Source: Campylobacter sp. MIT 12-8780
GTDB taxonomy: Bacteria; Campylobacterota; Campylobacteria; Campylobacterales; Campylobacteraceae
Reading direction: 5' to 3'
Assembly: GCF_006864535.1 (NCBI RefSeq)
Contig: NZ_QHLL01000011.1
Location: 1-64,000 of the forward strand
DNA: 64,000 bases
The notes under the pieces are model-generated. The model saw nothing but the letters and a program-made list of their open reading frames with translations, did no database searches and had not been told where the DNA came from. The translations under genes were made by a program, and so were the position numbers. Positions 54,227 through 62,178 of this stretch are shown here, piece after piece; position 1 is the stretch's first letter, and every line of letters starts with the position of its first letter.

Positions 54227-54978
54227 TCAATCTTAGCAAAAGACTCATTCGCCAAGTCGGACAAGCTAATGCTAAATTTAAGCTCATCGAGGAAGGCGAT
54301 AAGGTTTTACTTGGACTTAGTGGAGGCAAGGATTCTTTAGCTCTAGCTCATCTTTTAGCTCGTATGCAAAAACACGCTCCTTTTAAGTTTGAGTTTGAAA
54401 CAGCGACTTTGAGCTATGGTATGGGCGAGGATTATTCACATTTACACGCTCATTGTTTAGAACATGACATCAAACACAGCATTATTGAAAGCAATATTTA
54501 TGAAATTTCAGGCGAGAGCATACGCAAAAACTCAAGCTTTTGTAGTTATTTTTCACGTATGCGTAGGGGCGCACTTTACACTTATGCTTTAGAAAGAGGC
54601 TTTAATAAGCTTGCTCTTGCGCATCATCTTGATGATGCGGCTGAAAGTTTTTTTATGAGCTTTATGTATAATGGGGCTTTAAGGACACTTAGTCCTATTT
54701 ACAAGGCTCAAAGAGGTATTAGTGTGATCCGTCCTTTGATTTTTGTGCGTGAAAGACAACTTCGTGATAATGCCACAATGAATGATTTGCAAGTTATAGG
54801 CAATGAGTTTTGTCCGGGCTTAAAACTTAGTGAAAAAAATGTCAAATACCCGCATGCTAGAGAAGAAGCAAAAGTCCTTTTAGCAAAACTTGAACAAGAA
54901 AATCCTAAGCTTTTTGTAAGTCTTAAAAAAGCCTTTGAAAATGTGCATTATCAAAGCTTTTGGCAGGCTAAGGAGTAA
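54223..54978 (+). CDS. TtcA-like PP-loop protein lacking part of the cluster cysteines
   Basis: The 251 residues have the PP-loop LGLSGGKDSLALAHLLARM near residue 30 and ALAHHLDDAAESFF, so it is an ATP-dependent tRNA-modification-type enzyme of the TtcA family. Canonical TtcA binds a 4Fe-4S cluster through CxxC motifs. Here the first reads FCSYFSRMRRG (second Cys replaced by Phe) and the second EFCPGLKLS (one Cys). Cluster binding and the 2-thiocytidine activity are therefore doubtful. It is tightly packed between mtnN and pncA. Confidence 0.88.
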   Translation: MINLSKRLIRQVGQANAKFKLIEEGDKVLLGLSGGKDSLALAHLLARMQKHAPFKFEFETATLSYGMGEDYSHLHAHCLEHDIKHSIIESNIYEISGESIRKNSSFCSYFSRMRRGALYTYALERGFNKLALAHHLDDAAESFFMSFMYNGALRTLSPIYKAQRGISVIRPLIFVRERQLRDNATMNDLQVIGNEFCPGLKLSEKNVKYPHAREEAKVLLAKLEQENPKLFVSLKKAFENVHYQSFWQAKE

Positions 54979-54980
54979 AA

Positions 54981-55493
54981 ATGAAAAAAGCCTTTGTTTT
55001 AGTGGATTATCAAAATGACTTTATCGATGGGGCTTTAGGCTTTGAAAAAGCAGCTAAGCTAAAAGATGAGATCAAGCGTTTGCTTGAAAATTTTGATGGA
55101 GATATACTCATCACGCTTGATACGCACGATGAAAATTATCTTAACACAAAAGAAGGTATAAATTTACCTATAAAACACTGCTTAAAAGGCACTCAAGGAC
55201 ATAATGTGCCAAGTTTTTGTGAGCCTTTTAAACAAAGATCAAAAAAAATCTTTGAAAAGCATACTTTTGGCTCCTTAGAACTTGCGCAGTTTTTAAAAGA
55301 AGGGCAATACGAACAAATCGAATTTGGCGGACTTGTCTCACATATTTGCGTCTTTCACAATATCATCTTAGCTTTTAATGCTGGATTAAATACTAAGTTA
55401 GTCTTACACAAAAATGCTACAGCAAGTTTTGATGAGGATTTGCAAAATGCAGCATTTAAACTCCTTGAAGCTTTTTGGGTAGAGCTTGTATGA
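54981..55493 (+). CDS. pncA: PncA, nicotinamidase
   Basis: This cysteine hydrolase (170 residues) converts nicotinamide to nicotinate for NAD salvage. Asp-8 in FVLVDYQNDF, Lys in HCLKGTQGHN and Cys in SHICVFHNI form the catalytic triad. A metal site is provided by DTHDENYLN. It starts 2 bases after the TtcA-like gene. Its stop overlaps the start of the next gene (ATGA). Confidence 0.92.
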   Translation: MKKAFVLVDYQNDFIDGALGFEKAAKLKDEIKRLLENFDGDILITLDTHDENYLNTKEGINLPIKHCLKGTQGHNVPSFCEPFKQRSKKIFEKHTFGSLELAQFLKEGQYEQIEFGGLVSHICVFHNIILAFNAGLNTKLVLHKNATASFDEDLQNAAFKLLEAFWVELV

Positions 55494-56137
55494 ATATCTA
55501 TAAAAAAAGAGCTTTAGCCTATACAGAAGAGCTCAAAACACACTATAAAAGCATAAAACATTTTGCTAAAAGAAAGCCTATGAGCTTTATGAGTGCTCTT
55601 TTACTAAGCACTCATCTTATAGGGGCTTTATTTTTCTATGCGTATTTTTTACTTCAGCTTTCTTTTGTTCCAAGTCTTGGACAAACTGTTTTTATGCCAC
55701 TTTTGCTTGTATTTGGCTTAAGTGGAGCCTTATTTTTTGCTTTGGCTTTAGGCATAGCTTTTGTTTGCTCTTTTATCCAAGCTTTATTGTATGAAAAGAT
55801 CAATGCGTTTAAATTTGGTATTTTTATAGCTTTGTTAAGTTTGTTTGTTATGATATGCTTTGCTAAAAATACGGTTGCAAGGATTTCAGGATATGGAAAT
55901 TTCGAAGTCTTAAAGATTTTTGTTGATCCTAGACTCAAAGGAAGCTTTGAGTGTGAAAAACTCCAATACTGCAAGGAAGAAGAAGGCTTTATTGAACTTG
56001 GTCATGTCAAAGTGTATTCTGCTTTAGGCGATAAATACTTTATCGGTTTAAAGGGCAAAGATGGACTGGATCATCACTATAAAATAGCTAAAATTCTTGT
56101 CTTAAATACCCTTAGCAAAAGCACCAAATCTTTTTAA
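55490..56137 (+). CDS. Inner-membrane protein of unknown function
   Basis: The 215-residue protein has three hydrophobic segments (about residues 32-57, 65-97 and 105-125) and a hydrophilic C-terminal region. No family motif is recognised. I chose the ATG at 55490, which overlaps the pncA stop, over an upstream TTG. It is the last gene of the run from slyD. From memory, C. jejuni has a putative integral membrane protein at the same place after the nicotinamidase gene. Confidence 0.82.
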   Translation: MNIYKKRALAYTEELKTHYKSIKHFAKRKPMSFMSALLLSTHLIGALFFYAYFLLQLSFVPSLGQTVFMPLLLVFGLSGALFFALALGIAFVCSFIQALLYEKINAFKFGIFIALLSLFVMICFAKNTVARISGYGNFEVLKIFVDPRLKGSFECEKLQYCKEEEGFIELGHVKVYSALGDKYFIGLKGKDGLDHHYKIAKILVLNTLSKSTKSF

Positions 56138-56171
56138 AACACAGCAAAATAAAATACAAATTTATACGAGC

Positions 56172-57245
56172 TCACAGCAAAACAATTTTTTCTCGCACAT
56201 CAAAATAAATATCGCTTTTTGCACTCAATTCTATCCTACCTTGTGGCAAATGCTCTGTGATGATAATGGGGCTAAGATTATAATTTCCCAGCATTTTTGT
56301 GCGAATTTTAACCTCAGCTTCTATACTTAAGGGATGTTTTAAAAAGTCTTCAAAACTTTTAAACTTACACTTACAAAGAGCATTAAAAAAGCTAAAATCC
56401 CAAAAATGAAGCTCATCTTTAGGACTTGAAAAAGTTCCGCTTAAAGCCTCATTTTGTAAAAATCTTGTATAAGCATTTTTAAAATGCGAATAAAACAAAA
56501 AATGAGCTTTTAAAGGCTTTTTATCAAGTCTTATACCAGCTTTTAACAAGCGGTAATTTAAAAACTTCTCTCGCTCAAGTTTAAATTTCACACCTTTTTT
56601 TTCAAGGCTTTGCACCTTTTTATAAAGCTTTATCCTAGCTTCTATACTTGCTGGTAAAACCTGCTTTGTGATAGGACTCATAAGCTCATCGATAAAAGGC
56701 TTATTTTCCTTTTGTTTGCTTAGCCCATATAAACAACCACAATAATTTTGATGATACAGCATTTCATTTTTAGCAAGCTCAAACTGCCTTTGTGTGCCAC
56801 CATTTTTGCGAAAATCAGGGGCTAAAAACTCTATACCAAAGGGCGAACATTGTTTTTGTAAAGCATTTTGTAGTTGAACTAAGTCTTTTTTTGGGCTTGT
56901 CAAAAGCGTGGTTGTAAGCTTTTTCTCGCCTATTTTTACAGCAAATTTCACGCTTTCTTGCATACGCTTATCAAAGCAAATTTCACACCTTGCACCCTTT
57001 TCAGGCTCATCCTCATAACCCTTTACTGCTTTTAGCCAAGCCTCATAATCATACTCACCCTTAAAAAGCTTGATACCTAGCTTATCACAGCTTCTTTTTA
57101 CATCTAAAAAACGCAACTCATATTCGCTATAAGGATGGATATTTGGATCATAAAAAAAACCGATGAGTTTTTCATCTGGATAGGCTTTTTGAAGCTCACT
57201 CATAAAATAATGACTATCCACAGAACAACAGATATGAACTAGCAT
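56172..57245 (-). CDS. queH: QueH-type epoxyqueuosine reductase with C-terminal extension
   Basis: The 357-residue protein has an N-terminal QueH (DUF208) domain of about 180 residues: HICCSVDSHYF, GFFYDPNIHPYSEYELR, GARCEICFDKRM and YCGCLYG. QueH reduces epoxyqueuosine to queuosine in tRNA, as an alternative to QueG. The usual CCxPC is CCSVD here, so one cysteine is missing at that place. The remaining about 175 residues are a lysine-rich extension without a known motif. It directly follows bcp (stop then ATG). Confidence 0.9.
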   Translation of the reverse strand: MLVHICCSVDSHYFMSELQKAYPDEKLIGFFYDPNIHPYSEYELRFLDVKRSCDKLGIKLFKGEYDYEAWLKAVKGYEDEPEKGARCEICFDKRMQESVKFAVKIGEKKLTTTLLTSPKKDLVQLQNALQKQCSPFGIEFLAPDFRKNGGTQRQFELAKNEMLYHQNYCGCLYGLSKQKENKPFIDELMSPITKQVLPASIEARIKLYKKVQSLEKKGVKFKLEREKFLNYRLLKAGIRLDKKPLKAHFLFYSHFKNAYTRFLQNEALSGTFSSPKDELHFWDFSFFNALCKCKFKSFEDFLKHPLSIEAEVKIRTKMLGNYNLSPIIITEHLPQGRIELSAKSDIYFDVREKIVLL

Positions 57246-57713
57246 TTAAGCCTTTGCTAAATCAGCTAAAACCTTAGCCGCATGATCTTTTGCGCGCACA
57301 TTCTTATAAATAGCTAAAATTTTACCTTGTTCGTCTATAACAAAAGTCGAGCGTATAATGCCCTCATATTCTTTGCCATAATTTTTCTTTAAACCCCAAG
57401 CCCCATACGCTTTGGCTGCACTTTTATCCTCATCGCAAAGCAAAATGTGCTTCAGTTTAAATTTACTTACAAAATTCTCATGGGATTTAGGATTATCAGG
57501 GCTTATGCCTATAATTACAGCATTTTTATCCTCAAAATTTCCCAAAAGCTCACTAAATTCACAAGCTTCAGTAGTGCAACCGGGTGTGTTATCCTTAGGA
57601 TAAAAATACAAAACTACCTTTTTTCCACTAAAATCTTTAAGCGAAATTTCAGTGCCATCTTGATTGACAAGACTAAACTCAGGAGCCTTATCGCCTAGTT
57701 TTAACTCGCTCAT
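57246..57713 (-). CDS. bcp: Bcp, thiol peroxidase (peroxiredoxin)
   Basis: This 155-residue peroxiredoxin has the peroxidatic Cys in DNTPGCTTEACEFSE, with a resolving Cys five residues later, as in E. coli Bcp. FYPKDNTPGC and GIIRSTFVIDEQGKI are family blocks. It detoxifies hydroperoxides. It lies 2 bases after the tautomerase gene. Confidence 0.96.
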   Translation of the reverse strand: MSELKLGDKAPEFSLVNQDGTEISLKDFSGKKVVLYFYPKDNTPGCTTEACEFSELLGNFEDKNAVIIGISPDNPKSHENFVSKFKLKHILLCDEDKSAAKAYGAWGLKKNYGKEYEGIIRSTFVIDEQGKILAIYKNVRAKDHAAKVLADLAKA

Positions 57714-57715
57714 TT

Positions 57716-57916
57716 TTAGCCCTTTGAGCGTATCTTTGCCACACTCTCACCACCAAAACCTATATCACAAGGCTCAATATCTTCTATCATCACCACGGTT
57801 CTTTCTTTTGGTTTTGAATACTTTGTGCTTAAAAGCGTTGTTATATCAGCGATCAAGCTTTCTTTGTCCTCTTTACTTAACTCTGGTTTTGAGAGTTTAA
57901 TCGTTACTATTGGCAT
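57716..57916 (-). CDS. 4-oxalocrotonate tautomerase family protein
   Basis: This 66-residue protein starts MPIVTIKLSKPEL. After Met removal the N-terminal Pro-1 would be the catalytic base, as in 4-OT enzymes. ERTVVMIEDIEPCDIGFGGE is the family block. Its substrate is unknown. It is the first gene of the tautomerase-bcp-queH unit, with AAAGGAATAAAA upstream. Confidence 0.9.
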   Translation of the reverse strand: MPIVTIKLSKPELSKEDKESLIADITTLLSTKYSKPKERTVVMIEDIEPCDIGFGGESVAKIRSKG

Positions 57917-58030
57917 TTTTATTCCTTTCTTGAGTTAATTTATCATAAAAGTATAAGATGATTTTCTTAATATACTTGAAGTTTGAGTGCAAATTTGTGA
58001 TTTTAAGCAAAATTTATGTTTTAAATTTGC

Positions 58031-58036
58031 TATAAT
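58031..58036 (+). promoter_or_regulatory. -10 box of the CorC/TlyC-like gene
   Basis: ATTTGCTATAATTTAC gives an extended -10 (TGC-TATAAT), 34 bases before the TTG start. Confidence 0.65.
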
Positions 58037-58064
58037 TTACAAATCATTTTTTTAAGGAGTTTTT

Positions 58065-59393
58065 TTGGACCCCAGTCAGAATTTAAATCTCGTACCAAAT
58101 TTTGGTTATTCTACTACTATGATTCTCGTTGCATTTTTACTCGTGCTTTTAAATGGTTTTTTTGTGCTTTCTGAATTTAGCATTGTTAAAGTTCGCCGCT
58201 CAAAGCTAGAAGAACTTGTCAAAGAAAAAAAGCCAAATGCGAAAAAAGCTTTAGAAGTTTCTTCAAAACTTGATACTTATTTAAGTGCTTGTCAGCTTGG
58301 CATTACTTTAAGCTCGCTTGCGCTTGGATGGATAGGCGAACCAGCTGTTGCAAGCTTGCTTGAGTATTATTTATCTGTCTTTCATCTGCCAAGTGCCTTG
58401 CTTCATACTATCGCTTTTGTGATCGCTTTTACTTTTATCACACTTTTACATGTGGTAGTGGGTGAGCTTGTGCCAAAAAGTGTTGCTATAGCTGTGGCTG
58501 ATAAAAGCGTGCTTTGGGTGGCTCGTCCTTTGCATATCTTTTGGTGCGTGTTTTTGCCCTTTATTAAAACTTTTGATTTTCTTGCTGCTGTATGTCTTAA
58601 AATGCTTGGAATTCGTCCAGCTAGTGAAAGCGAGCTTACACATAGCGAAGAAGAGATTAAGATCATTGCCAGTGAAAGTCAAAAAGGTGGGGTTTTAGAT
58701 GAGTTTGAAACTGAGCTTATACGCAATGCAGTTGATTTTAGCGATACGGTAGCAAAAGAGATTATGAGTCCTAGAAAAGATATGATTTGTTTAAATAAGA
58801 GTAAATCATATGAAGAAAATATGAAGATCATTGTTGAAAGCAAGCATTCAAGATTTCCTTATATAGATGGCTCTAAGGATAATGTTTTGGGTATGATACA
58901 CATTAGGGATTTGGTGCAAAATGAGCTTTGTGGGGAGAAAAAAAGCCTTAATGAGCTTGTGCGTCCTATCTTTCTTGTGCCTGAAAATATCAGCATTTCA
59001 AAGGTACTTGCGCGTATGAATCAAGAAAGAAATCACACAGCCTTAGTTGTTGATGAATACGGCGGAACAGCTGGAATTATCACTATGGAAGATATCATGG
59101 AAGAAATCTTTGGCGATATACAAAGCGAACATGATGATGAAATGTATAAAAAGCTTAACGATGGAATTTATGATTTTAAAGGAAGATGCGAGATAGAAAT
59201 AGTTGAAGAACTCCTACTCATCACTTATCCAGAGGATTTAGAACAAGTTACTATAGGTGGCTATGTATTTAACTTGCTTGGGCGTTTGCCTGTGGTGGGC
59301 GATAGGCTGGAGGACGAGTTTTGTTATTATGAGGTTAAAAAAATGGATGGAAATTCCATAGATCGAGTAAAGGTGGTTAAAAAGCAAGGCTAA
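58065..59393 (+). CDS. CNNM/CorC (TlyC-like) membrane protein with CBS domains
   Basis: The 442 residues comprise an N-terminal DUF21/CNNM membrane domain (about 10-195, several helices), a CBS pair (about 215-340; IMSPRKDMICL and VVDEYGGTAGIITMEDIMEE) and a C-terminal CorC_HlyC domain (about 350-440). The family is often labelled haemolysin but includes Mg/Co efflux and Mg-homeostasis proteins. The TTG start has AAGGAG five bases upstream. Confidence 0.92.
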   Translation: MDPSQNLNLVPNFGYSTTMILVAFLLVLLNGFFVLSEFSIVKVRRSKLEELVKEKKPNAKKALEVSSKLDTYLSACQLGITLSSLALGWIGEPAVASLLEYYLSVFHLPSALLHTIAFVIAFTFITLLHVVVGELVPKSVAIAVADKSVLWVARPLHIFWCVFLPFIKTFDFLAAVCLKMLGIRPASESELTHSEEEIKIIASESQKGGVLDEFETELIRNAVDFSDTVAKEIMSPRKDMICLNKSKSYEENMKIIVESKHSRFPYIDGSKDNVLGMIHIRDLVQNELCGEKKSLNELVRPIFLVPENISISKVLARMNQERNHTALVVDEYGGTAGIITMEDIMEEIFGDIQSEHDDEMYKKLNDGIYDFKGRCEIEIVEELLLITYPEDLEQVTIGGYVFNLLGRLPVVGDRLEDEFCYYEVKKMDGNSIDRVKVVKKQG

Positions 59394-59558
59394 ACAAAGC
59401 TTTGCTTTTTATTATAATTTAAGCTTCAGTTTTACTTTAAATTTGAATGCAAATTTTCAAAACACTTCGTTGCTAAAGTAAAAATTTCACTTTTATATTT
59501 ATTTCTTTTGCAAAATGCCGATGTAGTTTTTAAGGAAGAAACTCACAAAGGAATAATA

Positions 59559-60644
59559 ATGCTTAACTCGCTTCATTCTTACAACTCAAACCCTCTTGCT
59601 GGTGTGAAAGCAAATCTCACGCTTAATAAAACAAGTTCAAGTGATGTAAAAGTAGAGGTTTCAGCCTCTAAAAATACCGGCGTTAAAGAAGTTTTAGGCT
59701 ATGCTGTAGATAAGGACGGCTATTTTACTGAAGAATTTAATGAAGCAGCTGGTATCCCAAAAGATATAAAAATCCACTCTTCAACTATGGAGTCTTTAAA
59801 CAGAAGCGAAACAACGGCTCCTTTTAGGGATTTTATAAGCGTTGATCCAGCCAAAACTATAGCTAATGCTTATAAACTCTTAACTCAAGTTATAGGTGAA
59901 GATGCGTTTAATGCTAAAAATAGCTTTACTCTTGATGAGATTGCTAGTTTTCCTCAAGGCATAGACTTTGATCGCCAAAGCCTTGAAGTGCTTAAGGTGT
60001 ATGAAAGTTCCAAGGATTATAAATTTGCTGATATGAGTAGAAAGCCAGTATATTACTGGGAATACACCACAGCCACCACCTCGCTTTTTTATAAAAGCAA
60101 TCAAGACAGGCCTGCTACTGATATTTTTGGCAATAATAATGGCGGACAAGAAGGTGCAGGGGTATTTATAAACGCAAATGGAGATAAATACACCAATAGT
60201 GATGGCTCTATCACTAAAGGTGGACTTTTAGTTGGCATAGTTAATCATATCAGCGAGGTAAGAGAAGGTGAGACGACGATTTGGGGTAAGATAGAAGGTC
60301 TTGATAAAAATGTAAGCGTTAAAGAAGCTTGGGCTTTTCACGAGCACATTAATTTAACTAATCCAATCTCAGATAGTGAATCTTTTCAAATTTTAAATAA
60401 TACAAGCGATTTTACTGAACTTAAAAGCAAATATGCCCAGTGGGAGCAAAAGCGAATTGCCCAGCTTGCAGAAGAGAAAAAGCAAAGAGAAGAAATGGCT
60501 AAGGGTATGATCAATCCTTTAGACATACTTTTTCAACAAATTAAACGCATGAATGAAGAATTACTTGAAAAGGCTTTAAATAAAAATAAATTTAAAATCG
60601 AGGCTTGGCAAAAACCAAACTCAAATTTAGATATAAAAGCCTAA
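59559..60644 (+). CDS. Campylobacter protein of unknown function, possibly flagella-linked
   Basis: I do not recognise this 361-residue protein. The ATG at 59559 follows AAAGGA by six bases; an upstream in-frame ATG at 59508 lacks a ribosome-binding site. There is no signal peptide, no membrane helix and no cysteine. The N-terminal 30 residues are Ser/Asn-rich; VLGYAVDKDGYFTEEFNEAA is a distinctive block near residue 45; the C-terminus has a charged helix (about 300-345). Such features suit proteins exported by the flagellar apparatus, but this is only suggestive. A CCGATGT element at 59518 resembles a sigma-28 -10. Confidence 0.75.
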   Translation: MLNSLHSYNSNPLAGVKANLTLNKTSSSDVKVEVSASKNTGVKEVLGYAVDKDGYFTEEFNEAAGIPKDIKIHSSTMESLNRSETTAPFRDFISVDPAKTIANAYKLLTQVIGEDAFNAKNSFTLDEIASFPQGIDFDRQSLEVLKVYESSKDYKFADMSRKPVYYWEYTTATTSLFYKSNQDRPATDIFGNNNGGQEGAGVFINANGDKYTNSDGSITKGGLLVGIVNHISEVREGETTIWGKIEGLDKNVSVKEAWAFHEHINLTNPISDSESFQILNNTSDFTELKSKYAQWEQKRIAQLAEEKKQREEMAKGMINPLDILFQQIKRMNEELLEKALNKNKFKIEAWQKPNSNLDIKA

Positions 60645-60673
60645 AAAATATTTTTATTTTTTGCTTAAAAAGT

Positions 60674-60753
60674 GTGTGAAGTATAGTTGTTTTATATGTT
60701 TTAATGAGAGTATCAAAAAGCTTGATATTTTTTATAAATTCACACTCTTTTTT
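60674..60753 (+). terminator. Nested hairpin with U-tract after the 361-residue protein gene
   Basis: An inner hairpin (TATCAA at 60711, TTGATA at 60722, then TTTTTT) lies within an outer 7-bp repeat GTGTGAA/TTCACAC (60674-60745) followed by TCTTTTTT. Either could end transcription of the upstream gene. The rest of the 175-base gap holds the HDOD gene promoter (TAAAAT at about 60780). Confidence 0.5.
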
Positions 60754-60819
60754 AAGCTCTAATTTAGCAAAAAAAGCTTAAAATCACGATTACACCATTT
60801 TAAATAAGGATAAAACCCA

Positions 60820-61692
60820 ATGGATCAAATTCAAGATATGAATCAAGCCTTGCTTGAAAGCGTAGAACACTTACCGCCTTTACCACAAACGGTTAGAGAT
60901 TTGCAACGCTATATAGATGAAGCTGGCTCAAATATGAAAATTGATAGGGTAGCTGAGATAATTTCTGGTGATCCTTTGGTTACTGCTAAACTCTTACAGC
61001 TTGCAAATTCGCCATTTTATGGCTTTTCAAGAGAGATTACAACTATTCAACAAGTTGTGAATTTGCTTGGAGTAAGTAATATAAAAAATATTGTTACTGC
61101 TGATTCTATCAAAGGGAATTTCAAAGTTGATATGAGTCCTTATGGGCTTGATACAAACAAATTCTTGCAAAATTGTAACGAAGAGGCTAAATTTGTTTCA
61201 AGCTGGCTTTTAGAAGAAGATAAAAAGCTTTCATATCTGCTCGTGCCTTGTGTTATGCTTTTGCGATTTGGTATGATGGTGTTTGCAAATTTTTTAATCC
61301 AAAACCACAAAGAAAAAGAATTTTATAATGCCTTAAAACAAAACGATTTTCATAATATCGTTGTGGTTGAAGATAATTTTTTAGGTGTTGATCATATCTC
61401 ATTTTTGGGCTTTTTGTTTCACCGCTGGGATTTTGATGAAGCGTTGATTGAAAGCGTATGTTTTGCTAATACGCCTCATTCAGCTGATGGAGAGATCAAA
61501 CGTAGTGCGTATGCTTTGGCTATTGCTAATAACATCTTTGCGCCTTATAATGGTGGCTCGCCTTATAGGGTAAATGCAGCTTTAAATTTAATTAAAGAAG
61601 CTAAAAATCAAGGTGTAAATTTCAATATGGAACATTTTATCGCCAAACTTCCTGATTTTGCTAAAGCTAATTTAAATAAGCCTATTGATTAA
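60820..61692 (+). CDS. HDOD-domain protein, motility-associated type
   Basis: The 290-residue protein has an HDOD domain (about residues 15-210): LPPLPQTVRDLQRYI, ISGDPLVTAKLLQLANSPFYG and QQVVNLLGVSNIKNIV. HDOD proteins are related to HD phosphohydrolases without the metal-binding residues and serve in signalling. From memory, the C. jejuni counterpart (Cj0248) is required for full motility. It is cotranscribed with the following gene (9-base gap). Confidence 0.9.
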   Translation: MDQIQDMNQALLESVEHLPPLPQTVRDLQRYIDEAGSNMKIDRVAEIISGDPLVTAKLLQLANSPFYGFSREITTIQQVVNLLGVSNIKNIVTADSIKGNFKVDMSPYGLDTNKFLQNCNEEAKFVSSWLLEEDKKLSYLLVPCVMLLRFGMMVFANFLIQNHKEKEFYNALKQNDFHNIVVVEDNFLGVDHISFLGFLFHRWDFDEALIESVCFANTPHSADGEIKRSAYALAIANNIFAPYNGGSPYRVNAALNLIKEAKNQGVNFNMEHFIAKLPDFAKANLNKPID

Positions 61693-61701
61693 AAAAGGGC
61701 A

Positions 61702-62178
61702 ATGACTAGCCTCATACTGCCCCCAAATGCCTTTTTAGATGAATATGTGCTTAATGCACAATTTCACAAAATAGCTGGTATTTCAAAAAATGCTTTTAAA
61801 TTCTGGAAAAATGCGAGCATAGCAAGGTATCAAGGCACAAGGACGATCTTTTTACACAAATCTTGCATACTCAAAAAACACGCCAAAGCGTTAAAAGCTT
61901 GCGATGACTTAAATGGCTTTGTCTTAGCAAGCGCGTTTTGTTCTTTTACTACGCTTTCACCCTCTCATTTAGTAGCAAAAAATAACTCTTCGATCTATCA
62001 GCTCCTTGAAATCAAAGAGCTTTGCGGGATCAAATTTGTCAATCTCAAAGCCTTTTATGACTTCTTAGGGCTTGATTATAAGCATTATATTTATATAGAA
62101 AAATGCCATTTTTTTAGCCCTACTCCACTTGAAAAAAAGATCAAAATCACTTCAAGTTTATGCGTGGGGTATTATTAA
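61702..62178 (+). CDS. Unknown protein encoded with the HDOD gene
   Basis: The 158-residue protein has no signal peptide or membrane helix. It has five cysteines (for example SCILKKH and ELCGIKF), is rich in Lys and Phe, and may contain an N-terminal helix-turn-helix-like segment (ISKNAFKFWKNASIARYQG), similar in style to MerR-like or excisionase folds; this is only a visual impression. A gene of similar size occupies the same place after the HDOD gene in C. jejuni. Its stop overlaps the stop of the convergent MFS gene. Confidence 0.8.
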   Translation: MTSLILPPNAFLDEYVLNAQFHKIAGISKNAFKFWKNASIARYQGTRTIFLHKSCILKKHAKALKACDDLNGFVLASAFCSFTTLSPSHLVAKNNSSIYQLLEIKELCGIKFVNLKAFYDFLGLDYKHYIYIEKCHFFSPTPLEKKIKITSSLCVGYY

